The notes below the pieces were generated by a model. That model ran no database searches and was not told where the DNA came from. It saw only the letters and a program-made list of their open reading frames with translations. From Brevibacillus choshinensis (GTDB taxonomy: Bacteria; Bacillota; Bacilli; Brevibacillales; Brevibacillaceae), in the NCBI RefSeq assembly GCF_001420695.1, contig NZ_LJJB01000010.1, positions 186,001 through 250,000 on the forward strand: a DNA stretch of 64,000 nt, read 5' to 3'. The position numbers and the translations under genes are program-made. Position 1 is the stretch's first letter, and each line of letters begins with the position of its first letter. Below, piece after piece: positions 26,304 through 35,151 of this stretch.

Positions 26304-26983
26304 TACGGAGCATAATCTCCATTGTAGCTGACCAGCGAGACGTCCTTTACCCCTTCGATAGCGGATATATCTTGGACAAATGCCGTGTTGTCATCTTTGA
26401 GCTTGATTTCTACGATCAATTCTACGACGTCCTTGTTGATCGTTTTTGATTTGAGGGCATATTTTAGCTTGTTTAACTGGTACCTCACTTCATCGTTGGC
26501 GTTGTCTCTGTAGTGAATCACGAGCAGATAGGCCATGTCCTTCAGTTGCTTTCGTGATAACAGCAAGATCGTGGCGGCCACGATGATGGACCCGATGATG
26601 GAAACCGGATAGGCTCCCGCCCCTGTCGCAATTCCGACCGCGATCGACCAAAACATAAAGACGATGTCCAGCGGGTCTTTAATGGCGGTACGGAACCTGA
26701 CGATGCTCAATGCCCCTACCATCCCCAACGACAAGACGATGTTGGTGCTGATCGTCATAATGATCAAGGAAGTCAGCATCGCCATCACGACAAGTGTGAT
26801 ATTGAAGGTATGGCTATACACGACACCGCGAAACGACTTTTTATAAATATAGTAGATAAACAGTCCGATCGCTCCTGAGAGGATGAGTCCGATCACCGTA
26901 TCCAATACGGAGATGCTCGCGAACTGCTCCATCTTCAGCACGCTCTTTTTGATAATGTCCTGAAAATTAATAGTCTGATCCAT
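26303..26983 (-). CDS. DUF4956 domain membrane protein
   Basis: A 226-aa protein with four hydrophobic helices (about 27-45, 58-82, 88-125 and 130-145). The conserved MVGALSIVRFRTAIKDPLDIVFMFWSIAVGI block is diagnostic of DUF4956, and a cytoplasmic ferredoxin-like tail (about 150-226) follows. DUF4956 genes are recurrently found next to VTC-domain and CotH-kinase genes, as here. Function is unknown; a membrane partner of the VTC-like protein is plausible. It is the last gene of the operon, 20 bp after the VTC gene. Confidence 0.85.
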   Translation of the reverse strand: MDQTINFQDIIKKSVLKMEQFASISVLDTVIGLILSGAIGLFIYYIYKKSFRGVVYSHTFNITLVVMAMLTSLIIMTISTNIVLSLGMVGALSIVRFRTAIKDPLDIVFMFWSIAVGIATGAGAYPVSIIGSIIVAATILLLSRKQLKDMAYLLVIHYRDNANDEVRYQLNKLKYALKSKTINKDVVELIVEIKLKDDNTAFVQDISAIEGVKDVSLVSYNGDYAP

Positions 26984-27003
26984 AGAACGATAATCCCCTT
27001 ACG

Positions 27004-27714
27004 CTAAAGTTTGTAGTACACTTTACTCTCCTCTCGACAAACGACGTATTTGGAGATAGCGGAGCGTTGATTGCTGAAATTCTGCAGAAGATAGCGAATA
27101 TTGATCGGCAAGAAGTTGTCAAACTTCACTTCCATGATCATCTTCGGCTCATGAATCGCGTGAACGGTCTTCATCTGGGGATCAAAAATATCGAATGTAT
27201 TCACGTTCGTCATCAAACGCTTGTCAAACGTAACCCGGACGTTGCCAATTTCCATCAAATAAGCTTCTCGGACGTAATCTGTTACCACTCTCGGTTGAAA
27301 GAGATGATTCTTGCAATCGTAATAAAAATCGTGCAGCAAGCCCTCTTTTCTTTTCAGCAGAAAATCTAGCTGTCCGGCCATGATTTGCTCGTATTCGTCC
27401 CGCGTGATGGATTCCGCTTCCTTGCAGATGTATCCATCATACTTGCTCTTTCGCTCCAGCTTGATCACGGCATCCGACTGGTTGTAAATACGGATGCGGT
27501 ACTTCCTTCGTCTGTACACACCGGAGTTTTTTTCGTACAAAGAAGTGTCATAGACATCGTCAAAATACAGGCTGCGGATATGGTAGCCTTCATCGTCCAA
27601 CGAGTTCGGATCAAGTGCGGTGATCAACCGCAATTTGTTCCGTAACGAGATGTAATCATGGAAACGGATGTAATACTTCCATTCATTTCGCAATCTTTTG
27701 TTGCCAAACTGCAT
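27004..27714 (-). CDS. VTC-domain protein (polyphosphate-polymerase-like)
   Basis: A 236-aa protein of the triphosphate-tunnel (CYTH/VTC) superfamily. RNEWKYYI at the start, HIRSLYFDDVYDTSLYEKN, the basic run YRRRKYRIRIY, and VIKLERKSKYDGYICKE supply the Arg/Lys/Glu residues that line the tunnel. In yeast Vtc4 this domain makes polyphosphate from ATP; bacterial versions are mostly unstudied. It lies between CotH-kinase and DUF4956 genes, 16 bp after the former, with GAGGGGG upstream. Confidence 0.85.
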   Translation of the reverse strand: MQFGNKRLRNEWKYYIRFHDYISLRNKLRLITALDPNSLDDEGYHIRSLYFDDVYDTSLYEKNSGVYRRRKYRIRIYNQSDAVIKLERKSKYDGYICKEAESITRDEYEQIMAGQLDFLLKRKEGLLHDFYYDCKNHLFQPRVVTDYVREAYLMEIGNVRVTFDKRLMTNVNTFDIFDPQMKTVHAIHEPKMIMEVKFDNFLPINIRYLLQNFSNQRSAISKYVVCREESKVYYKL

Positions 27715-27730
27715 GCCCGGTCTTCCCCCC

Positions 27731-29455
27731 TCACTTCACCACAAACTCTCTTACGCCATGGTAGCGCAGGTCATCGCTGTTTACACTGTCAAAGGAAGTT
27801 TGTTCATTTCCTTTACTATCCCGGGCGATGACGCGCCAGTAATAACGCCCTTTAGCCAGTTTGTCAACTGAGTAGGTCGTTCCGGTTAACCCCTTAACCT
27901 GTATGAGGATCTTAGATAATGTCGGATCATTGCCAATGGCAAAATCGTATGTCAGGTCATCTCCTTGCAGATCGTAAGAATGATCCCAGCTGAAAAGGAC
28001 CTTCCCTTGCTCCGTTTCGGGGTCACCCATGAAAAACGGCATCGGATTTTCCTGTTTTTCGTAATATCTCGCCTTGTTTCGCTCAGGCTCTCCCGCGATA
28101 ACGCCGTATTCATAATCAAACTTGGCAACCTCTTGCGGAAGATGATACAAGTCCGGTTGTCGTTTGACATAATGGCTGGCAATGGGATAATACTTATCCA
28201 GCATGGCTTTTGTTTTTTCTTTGGTGATGAATGAACTCAATTCTTCTATTTTTTCATTTAAAACTTTTACATTCTCAGGGTCCTTGAAGACGCGCCTATG
28301 CAAATCAGAAACCCAATAGTTGGATATTCCGACCTCCCATTTTCCGATTGCATATAGATCATTTCGTTTTGCCTCTTCTTCAAAATAGCCCCATGACAAA
28401 TCGTAATCCCATGGAAGGAAGAACCATTTATCTGAATCCGATGGACTGTATAAATAAAAGTTGTGAGCTGCTGTGTCAGCGTTCCCCATCAAAATGTTCG
28501 CAGCCAACCAGGTAAAATAATTATCCCTGTCAAAATGCTTGTCCAGCACTTCTTTGATGGGCAAGGTCTGGTTTTTCAAATCGTCCAGCATGGAAATGAG
28601 TTTCTCGTGATTTTCGCTCCCCTTGATTTCCATGACACTTTCAAATGCCTTCTTGTCATAGGCAGGGTCATTCGCCAATTTGATTTTGTCCTCATCCCTG
28701 TGAAACTCGAAGTTGATCGCTTTGTACAAATTTCCGTTCCGATCTAAACCATGTGCTTGTAGCATGATTTTGTTGGGTTGCTCGATTTGTGTGAACAAGC
28801 CGTAGTCCACAAATTTGGGATTCGAATCTTTACCCGTCATATCTTTCACCATCAGGTGCACGAACTGCGTCCGCAAGCTCGTCATATTCGGCATCTGCTC
28901 GAAGTAGTCAAAGCTGAGCTTTTGACGTACGCGCGTAATGTCTGGGCGATGCTTGTTCAAGTTGATATTTCGCTGTTCTTTCCAGTAACCGGCCGTTTCC
29001 AGCAAGCGAATTTTGAACGACTTTTGCTGAGAGCTTCTGCTCGATTCCCCTCGGATTTCAATCGTGCCATTCGCTCTCGATTCCCCATACCCAAAATATC
29101 CGGACTGAGGACCATCAGCCGTCCCTTCCTGAAAGATGATTTTCGCCTTCAGATCATCCCCTTTTTCATCCATACCGTTCAGAGATCGGCTCAGCTCTGA
29201 GAAAGTTGTCGTTTGGAACGCCGAGCTTTCCTCGTTTACTACCGTGACATACAAATGAGCGATGCTACCATCTTCATCTTGCTCATACACCGCTTTATTT
29301 TCATGCAATCCCTCTGCAGGGGTTTGTACTTGTACCAGCTGTTTCTTGGATAGCGGTATGGCTTCCCCGTTACTGGGGATTTCCCGAGCGCAACCTGTCA
29401 AGGCAACCGCTGCAGCCACTAGCAACCATCCGTATGGCTTCCTCCTCACCATCAT
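27731..29455 (-). CDS. CotH kinase family lipoprotein
   Basis: A 574-aa lipoprotein (lipobox ALTGC about residue 22). The central CotH kinase domain (about 120-440) shows EIRGESSRSSQQKSFKIRL, FVDYGLFTQIEQPN, ILMGNADTAAHNFYLY and WFFLPWDYDLSWG, the metal and ATP residues of spore-coat CotH protein kinases. A C-terminal fibronectin-like segment (about 475-560) follows. It is anchored outside the membrane, where it could phosphorylate a secreted protein or polysaccharide partner. GGAGGA abuts the first of two ATGs, so the start may lie 1-2 codons later. It is 29 bp after pelG. Confidence 0.85.
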   Translation of the reverse strand: MMVRRKPYGWLLVAAAVALTGCAREIPSNGEAIPLSKKQLVQVQTPAEGLHENKAVYEQDEDGSIAHLYVTVVNEESSAFQTTTFSELSRSLNGMDEKGDDLKAKIIFQEGTADGPQSGYFGYGESRANGTIEIRGESSRSSQQKSFKIRLLETAGYWKEQRNINLNKHRPDITRVRQKLSFDYFEQMPNMTSLRTQFVHLMVKDMTGKDSNPKFVDYGLFTQIEQPNKIMLQAHGLDRNGNLYKAINFEFHRDEDKIKLANDPAYDKKAFESVMEIKGSENHEKLISMLDDLKNQTLPIKEVLDKHFDRDNYFTWLAANILMGNADTAAHNFYLYSPSDSDKWFFLPWDYDLSWGYFEEEAKRNDLYAIGKWEVGISNYWVSDLHRRVFKDPENVKVLNEKIEELSSFITKEKTKAMLDKYYPIASHYVKRQPDLYHLPQEVAKFDYEYGVIAGEPERNKARYYEKQENPMPFFMGDPETEQGKVLFSWDHSYDLQGDDLTYDFAIGNDPTLSKILIQVKGLTGTTYSVDKLAKGRYYWRVIARDSKGNEQTSFDSVNSDDLRYHGVREFVVK

Positions 29456-29484
29456 TCCTCCTGTATTTCAATTGCTTTGTGCTC

Positions 29485-30882
29485 TCACTTTCCCAACTCT
29501 TTGGCAATGAGTGGCTGTGAGCAATACGTATAGTAGTCAATATTTTTCAGAAAGTAGACGAGCCGTGCTAAAGCTGCGATCAGCGTTAGAAAGGTCGATA
29601 CGAAGAAAGAAAATCCGTAGTTTTCGAGCGGAAGCATCGCCACTGTGAGAATCGCGGTGCTCGTGACAAAGAATACGGTGACCAGGAAAGCTCCACGGCG
29701 ATCATCAAAATAGAGCAGCAGGAGCATGATCACGAACATCACTGCATAAAGAAAGCCTGCGATTACCAAAATGTTGAACCGTTCGATCTGTTCGGAAGAA
29801 AATCCGATGTGCGGCAGTAGGGTAATACCGAGCGCCAGCGATACGAAGGTAAAGAACAATTGTATTTCCATCATGAAGCCAAGCTCCTGCATCAGCGTCT
29901 GGACCATGTCTTTTTTCGCGCGTTTGATGTCTAGCACCGAGCCCGTCCCCAAAATGGTTCCGTAGTATTGCCGATATTTCTCATAGAACGCCGTCTCTAC
30001 AGAAACGACGAACATGACCATCGTCGGCAGAATACTCAGGGATGCATAAAAAGCAGGTACGTCGTAGGTAGAGGCAATCCAATACGTGTTGGCTACCTGC
30101 TCTTGCAAGGGACTCATCATCCAGTACACAAAATTGTGAATGTAGAAGCCCAGCGAGCAGAACAATCCCGTTCCTAGCAGAGTCGGAAACTGCTTCACGT
30201 AGCGCAGGAAATCAAAGTAGTTTCTTTCCTGCTTGCGAAAATAGCTTTCCAGATGGAGCATGGACAAGACAATCATGACGAAAAAGCCGACATTCATCGC
30301 AAGCAGCATGCCAAACCCTGTCTGCAGACTGATCACATATACGAAGAGATATGCAGCAAGAATCGTCAGGACGACTGCGGTGAGATACCCTCGAATAATC
30401 CGCATGTAATCTTTCAGGGCTGACAAATAGGCAGATTGCAGCCACACCACGATTAACTCTACAAAAAGCAGATAGGCGGATAATTTAAACGCTACATCGA
30501 GCGGAGAGAAAAAGTAGAAGACAGCTCCGCTCACCCCGCCGATACTGAGGCAGATCGCCATCACTCCATACAACGAGGCGATGATGTCGTCATATTCCCG
30601 CATGTAAATCTTGTCTGCAATATAACGGGAAACCACCATGATAAACCCGCACGTAACGAGCAACGAGAAAACGAAGGCATACACCACTGCCGACAGGAAT
30701 GTCATTCGCTCCTGATAGGAGACATCCAGATACATAAGCATCTGCTGTAAGATCGTGACCATCAGCATACACAATAGCATGGGTCCTACGGTTACGAGTG
30801 ACGAGTACGCGTACGCCTTCATCCCCGACAAGTACCCTTGACCCCTGAACATCTTTTTTAGCTCAAATCCAATTCCGGCCAT
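29485..30882 (-). CDS. pelG: PelG, exopolysaccharide export membrane protein
   Basis: A 465-aa integral membrane protein with about 12 helices. MAGIGFELKKMFRGQGYL at the N-terminus is the PelG hallmark. It belongs to the MOP flippase superfamily and, with PelD and PelE, forms the membrane complex that exports the Pel polymer. ATG 30882 is chosen (AGGGG 7 nt upstream) and overlaps pelF by 20 bp. Confidence 0.92.
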   Translation of the reverse strand: MAGIGFELKKMFRGQGYLSGMKAYAYSSLVTVGPMLLCMLMVTILQQMLMYLDVSYQERMTFLSAVVYAFVFSLLVTCGFIMVVSRYIADKIYMREYDDIIASLYGVMAICLSIGGVSGAVFYFFSPLDVAFKLSAYLLFVELIVVWLQSAYLSALKDYMRIIRGYLTAVVLTILAAYLFVYVISLQTGFGMLLAMNVGFFVMIVLSMLHLESYFRKQERNYFDFLRYVKQFPTLLGTGLFCSLGFYIHNFVYWMMSPLQEQVANTYWIASTYDVPAFYASLSILPTMVMFVVSVETAFYEKYRQYYGTILGTGSVLDIKRAKKDMVQTLMQELGFMMEIQLFFTFVSLALGITLLPHIGFSSEQIERFNILVIAGFLYAVMFVIMLLLLYFDDRRGAFLVTVFFVTSTAILTVAMLPLENYGFSFFVSTFLTLIAALARLVYFLKNIDYYTYCSQPLIAKELGK

Positions 30883-32299
30883 ACTGAATCCCCTCACATT
30901 CCCGGTACAGATCCCGGTACCCCTCTAAAAACTTCTCTTTTGTGTACAGATCAGAAACACGTCGATATCCGTTGTTCCCCATCTGCGTACGCAGCTGTTC
31001 ATCGTGACACAGAGTAACCATTGCCTGTGCGATCTGCGTCACATGCATGACCGGTACAACGATGCCCGCTTCCTCGTAGCCATCTTCTCTACCGTACAAC
31101 AGCTCCCTGCAACTACCGACATCTGTCGTGACAAAAGGCTTGGCACATGACATCCCTTCTAAAATGACCAAGGGCTGCCCCTCGCTGATGCTGGTCAATA
31201 CGAGCATGTCCATTTTACCGAGATATTCCTTGGCGTTGACTGTTCCCGTGAAGCGCACGTGCTCTAATTCCAGACTGGTCACCAGCTGCTGACACTCCTC
31301 GAAATACTCCTCGTCCTCATTCGTCGGCCCCATAATGATCAAGTGAGCATTCGGCACCTGTTCCTTGACGAACGCAAAGCTCTGGATCAGTGTCTTGATG
31401 TCTTTGATCGGTACCACACGAACCAACGCGCCAATGTTGATGATGTCTTCCTCGCCTGGTAGTTTCCCTGGCAAGTCCCGATACTCACTCACTTCTACTC
31501 CGTTTGGAATAATGTCGATTTTTTCCGCATCGCACCCCAGCTCAATCTGAATGTCCTTGTTTCTCCCGAAAAGAGTGATGACACGATCTGCATAGGAATA
31601 GGCGCATTGGGAAAGATTGTGAAAATAATCGATCCAAATATCTTTAAAGTGGCCTTTGATCCAGCTCGCTTTGATAATCTCTTCTTCCCGTTCACGTGTG
31701 TAAATACCGTGTTCGGTCAACACAAAAGGCTTGGCATAGAGATGCTTCCCAAGCGCTCCCGCTACCCCTCCATAGCCGGTGCAGACACTGTGGTAGAGAT
31801 CTGCTTCGGGCATTCCTTCTTCAATGATCAGACACAGCGGCAGGATCATCGAGCGAATCATCCAGATCATTTCTGTAAAGGGAATCTGCGGGTACTTTTG
31901 CTCGCACAGCCTGTTAACGATATCAAAGAAGTCTTTACTGGTGAGGAAGTCTCCAACAGATGGCAACCTTCCTTTAACCAGCATGGAAAAGAAATCTCCC
32001 CAGTTCACATCGCTGCCTTCGAGCAAGGAAAGAAGGGCAAGCTGCTCCTCGTCCGTAAGAGCCAATCTCTTTCCTGGAACAGCCTCCTCTCGAATATAGG
32101 CATCCAGAAATACTTCTTTGATTTCCACGACATTTACAGGCAGATCGTACACAAATTTCCCTTTGTTTTTTTCCTGCGCTCCAATGGCATACAGGATGAA
32201 CTCGTGCTCCGGCATTCCTTTGATCAAGGAATGAATCCAGCTCGAAACTCCTCCCGTTATGTACGGATATGAGCCTTCCGCAATCAGACAAATCTTCAT
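30863..32299 (-). CDS. pelF: PelF, GT4-family glycosyltransferase
   Basis: A 478-aa cytosolic glycosyltransferase. ICLIAEGSYPYITGGVSSWIHSLI at the N-terminus is characteristic of PelF. The C-terminal GT-B domain has the donor-binding SEGQPLVILEGMSCAKPFV (about 378-396). PelF uses UDP-GlcNAc/UDP-GalNAc to build Pel, a cationic GalNAc/GlcNAc-rich polymer. AAAGGA precedes the ATG; 3-nt gap to the previous stop. Confidence 0.93.
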   Translation of the reverse strand: MKICLIAEGSYPYITGGVSSWIHSLIKGMPEHEFILYAIGAQEKNKGKFVYDLPVNVVEIKEVFLDAYIREEAVPGKRLALTDEEQLALLSLLEGSDVNWGDFFSMLVKGRLPSVGDFLTSKDFFDIVNRLCEQKYPQIPFTEMIWMIRSMILPLCLIIEEGMPEADLYHSVCTGYGGVAGALGKHLYAKPFVLTEHGIYTREREEEIIKASWIKGHFKDIWIDYFHNLSQCAYSYADRVITLFGRNKDIQIELGCDAEKIDIIPNGVEVSEYRDLPGKLPGEEDIINIGALVRVVPIKDIKTLIQSFAFVKEQVPNAHLIIMGPTNEDEEYFEECQQLVTSLELEHVRFTGTVNAKEYLGKMDMLVLTSISEGQPLVILEGMSCAKPFVTTDVGSCRELLYGREDGYEEAGIVVPVMHVTQIAQAMVTLCHDEQLRTQMGNNGYRRVSDLYTKEKFLEGYRDLYRECEGIQYGRNWI

Positions 32300-32302
32300 C
32301 GC

Positions 32303-34144
32303 TTATCCTTTCAGTCCAATCTGGAATTTGGGCTTGGTCGCGTGGACGAGATAGACACCTTCATCAATCCATTCGACGGTGCAATTTTCAGTGGCTGTCA
32401 TCTTCTTGTCCGTCCGCAAAACAAAATACATATCGGTCGTGAAATCGTTCATGTAGCCTGTTATCTTATCTTCCTGATGCTGCAGGTAAACCTTTGTTTG
32501 GAGATAGCCGGAGAGCTCGCTTCCCCCCTCCGATGCGGTCATACTCCGCAGCCATGGATACCGGTCGTACAGGTTTTTCATCATCGAACGAAATTCCTTT
32601 GAAAGGACCGGCCATGTCTTTTCTTTGCTTCTGGCCTTGTCCAAAATGTCATCCGGGTGGACGAAGTGAGAGAATACACCGATTGAGGTTGCTGCGTTGG
32701 TAATGTACCAGTCATTCAATTCTGTATCCGCATAGCCAGAGGTAATGCGAGGCATCTCGATGATTCCATCCTCTGCCTGCGAGAACTCCTGAATGTATTC
32801 GAGATTGTTCGCTGATTCGGCGTACAGGGACGCAATGATGTTCACATGAGGAAACGTGTTTTTCAACGCTTGCCGTCCTTCTTCTGCCATGACATTTGAG
32901 GGTGGTACGTACACGCGAATCGCGTAATTCGAGAAGACGTGCTTGATGTACTCGTCCAGTTCCCTGAGAGACTCGGTCATGTTTTGCTCACTGGGCCACG
33001 CATTGTAACCTAGCTCGTTGACCCTCGATTGATCCGTCACGAGAGACTGGTGATTGTAGCCGTGAATACCGAGCTCACCGCCCAGCTTCAACAAATCTCT
33101 GCCGTACGTAATCAGGTTGTTTTTATCTGTTCCTTCTTGGTCTTCAAAAGGCGGTACGACACGGTCATTGTACGTTTTGATGAGAGCTCCCGTATAAACC
33201 ACGTCATAGTCCGCAGCCAGCCTGATCATGTCCGGCCACCAGATGTCTCTGTAAAAATCCGGGATGTCCTTTTTGTACTCCTGATAAATATTCGGATCGA
33301 TCCCTTGGCGAAACGGCGATGGAAAGTCATCGATATACATCACTTTCATGTTGATGATCGGATACATGAAATCCGGATTTAGGACACTGACAGCACCCGC
33401 TATGATCCCTCGGTTCATGGAGGAATGCAGATTCGTTCCGTTGTACAGCATGAGCTTTCCTTTTCCGTAAGCGACGTCCCAGAGCAGTGGGATTTGATCC
33501 GCTGCCACCGCGTATACCTTGGCGCTCTCCTGGAGTTCAACTGGAATCGACGTGTTGAAGACGAGATTTTCGTCGATCTGCGCCCCTTCCCCCTGAATGA
33601 GGAGGTTAGAGGTCATCTTGATGCCTTTCGTCACGACGGGGCCATCCATCGCATTAACGCCTAGCTTGCGGTAAATTCGGTAAAAGGCATCGTTGTATTC
33701 AGGAGTACGTGCAAAGAACACTCTCCCACCCTTTTCTACATAGTGCAGAATCGCGTCCAAATCCGGGAGCTTATTCAAGTCTTCTACTGTGACGATCAAC
33801 GTCATAAACGAAGGGCTCGGGGTGGCGAGCTGTTTCACGTCGATCGTTTCATACTCTTTTTTCATGTAAGCGAGAACGTGCTTGACGTTTTCTGTAATAT
33901 GGCCGCTTCCATCTTCCTCGGCATCATACACAATCAGGAATTTCTCCCGTTCGAGCTTGCTTAGCTCCTCTTGGCTTATCCCGTTTTGCTTTGGCTTCCC
34001 GGCTGCAGCCGCTACATCGTTTGCCTGATTGCTGCTCACCTGCAAAATAAACTGGGAACGTGTCGCTTCGATGACGATCCCCAGCAAAAGGACGATCGCC
34101 AAAATGATGAAAATATTCTTTTTTACATAAATATCTTTATTCAT
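32303..34144 (-). CDS. PelA-type polysaccharide deacetylase (DUF2194-like), membrane-anchored
   Basis: A 613-aa protein with an N-terminal signal anchor (about 9-28) and an extracytoplasmic body. MYIDDFPSPF (a catalytic Asp pair) and LGIHGYNHQSL (HxxxH metal site) are polysaccharide-deacetylase motifs as in the PelA deacetylase domain. The hydrolase domain of Pseudomonas PelA is not present, as in the deacetylase-only PelA of Gram-positive pel loci. It should partly deacetylate Pel outside the membrane. The start ATGA overlaps the pelE stop by 4 bp. Confidence 0.8.
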   Translation of the reverse strand: MNKDIYVKKNIFIILAIVLLLGIVIEATRSQFILQVSSNQANDVAAAAGKPKQNGISQEELSKLEREKFLIVYDAEEDGSGHITENVKHVLAYMKKEYETIDVKQLATPSPSFMTLIVTVEDLNKLPDLDAILHYVEKGGRVFFARTPEYNDAFYRIYRKLGVNAMDGPVVTKGIKMTSNLLIQGEGAQIDENLVFNTSIPVELQESAKVYAVAADQIPLLWDVAYGKGKLMLYNGTNLHSSMNRGIIAGAVSVLNPDFMYPIINMKVMYIDDFPSPFRQGIDPNIYQEYKKDIPDFYRDIWWPDMIRLAADYDVVYTGALIKTYNDRVVPPFEDQEGTDKNNLITYGRDLLKLGGELGIHGYNHQSLVTDQSRVNELGYNAWPSEQNMTESLRELDEYIKHVFSNYAIRVYVPPSNVMAEEGRQALKNTFPHVNIIASLYAESANNLEYIQEFSQAEDGIIEMPRITSGYADTELNDWYITNAATSIGVFSHFVHPDDILDKARSKEKTWPVLSKEFRSMMKNLYDRYPWLRSMTASEGGSELSGYLQTKVYLQHQEDKITGYMNDFTTDMYFVLRTDKKMTATENCTVEWIDEGVYLVHATKPKFQIGLKG

Positions 34145-35151
34145 TTTTCGCAATCGCCCATCTCTCTTGGACTCTTCTCGTAAGCCAATCCTGCTGCTAC
34201 CTCTTGAAATGCCCATTCGTATTCAGCCTGTACCGCTTTGCTCGTAAGCTCTTCTTCCAGCTCATTCTCGTACTGACTCCAATGACGAATGATCATGAGC
34301 GTGTTATGAGAAACCCTCACTGGCGAATTTTTCAGTCTCTTCAGCTCTGCGGTAAAGTCATCGTAGCGGCGCAACGTATAATAGAGCTTGAGGGACATGA
34401 CATACGGTAAATCATTGTCAGGATGTGCCTGATGAAACCAGTCGCAGTATGCCTTCGCCGTATCAAAAGACTTGCTTGCCAGTTCACAGTTGATTTTTTC
34501 TACAAAGTACGTCGCTTCTTCCTGATAGACCTCTAGCAACGATTCCAAAACGAACGAATAGGTGTACGTGTACTTCAGAGTGGTTCTCTCATCCAGCAAC
34601 GTGCTGCCCAGATACGTCTTTAAAACGTTTGCGTACGCTTTCAAGACATCTAGATTTTGCTTGTCCTCCTCGTACTTCACCGACAAGTCCTGAAGTTGAA
34701 GCTGAAGCTTCCTGCGCATTTCTGTCAGGGCCGCTGCGGCATAGTGGACCGTTTCCGAATCTTCATTTTGCAATGCGGTTTCCAAAGTTCGGATCTGCCA
34801 GATCGTCTGCTCCTTTAACGCATCGATCAGCATTTTCCGTCTCGTACTCGTATCGTTTACCAGGAGAATCTCTTCAACGGGAACAATGTTCATTTCTTTT
34901 TCCAAATCAGCCTTGCGGAAGATTCTCGATTCCTCCCCTAGCTTCAGTAGCTCACTTTCCAGCTCCAGATCATGCGCGTTCTTTTCCGCTGTATGCTTAA
35001 AGGCATTGGTGATGAGCAAGAGGAGCAATCCTGCGCCCGGTAGAAAAAAGACGACAAGAAACCGTGCCACTGCTTCTTCTCTGTTTTTGCGAACACCCAA
35101 GAGCCCGTACAACAGACAAATCAAGATATGAATGATGGCCAGTTTATACAT
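34141..35151 (-). CDS. PelE-like protein (membrane segments plus TPR-like helical domain)
   Basis: A 336-aa protein. Two N-terminal hydrophobic helices (about 3-18 and 27-46) are followed by a long alpha-helical region (about 55-336) rich in Leu, Glu and Tyr with TPR-like spacing. This is the architecture of PelE, and gene order (between pelD and pelA/pelF) supports it, though sequence-level evidence is limited. AAGGA lies 8 nt before ATG 35151; it overlaps the upstream gene by 8 bp. Confidence 0.75.
   Translation of the reverse strand: MYKLAIIHILICLLYGLLGVRKNREEAVARFLVVFFLPGAGLLLLLITNAFKHTAEKNAHDLELESELLKLGEESRIFRKADLEKEMNIVPVEEILLVNDTSTRRKMLIDALKEQTIWQIRTLETALQNEDSETVHYAAAALTEMRRKLQLQLQDLSVKYEEDKQNLDVLKAYANVLKTYLGSTLLDERTTLKYTYTYSFVLESLLEVYQEEATYFVEKINCELASKSFDTAKAYCDWFHQAHPDNDLPYVMSLKLYYTLRRYDDFTAELKRLKNSPVRVSHNTLMIIRHWSQYENELEEELTSKAVQAEYEWAFQEVAAGLAYEKSPREMGDCEK

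Noticed and set aside
31607-32272. 221-codon plus-strand frame opposite pelF
   Set aside because: Shadow of a conserved glycosyltransferase without start signals.
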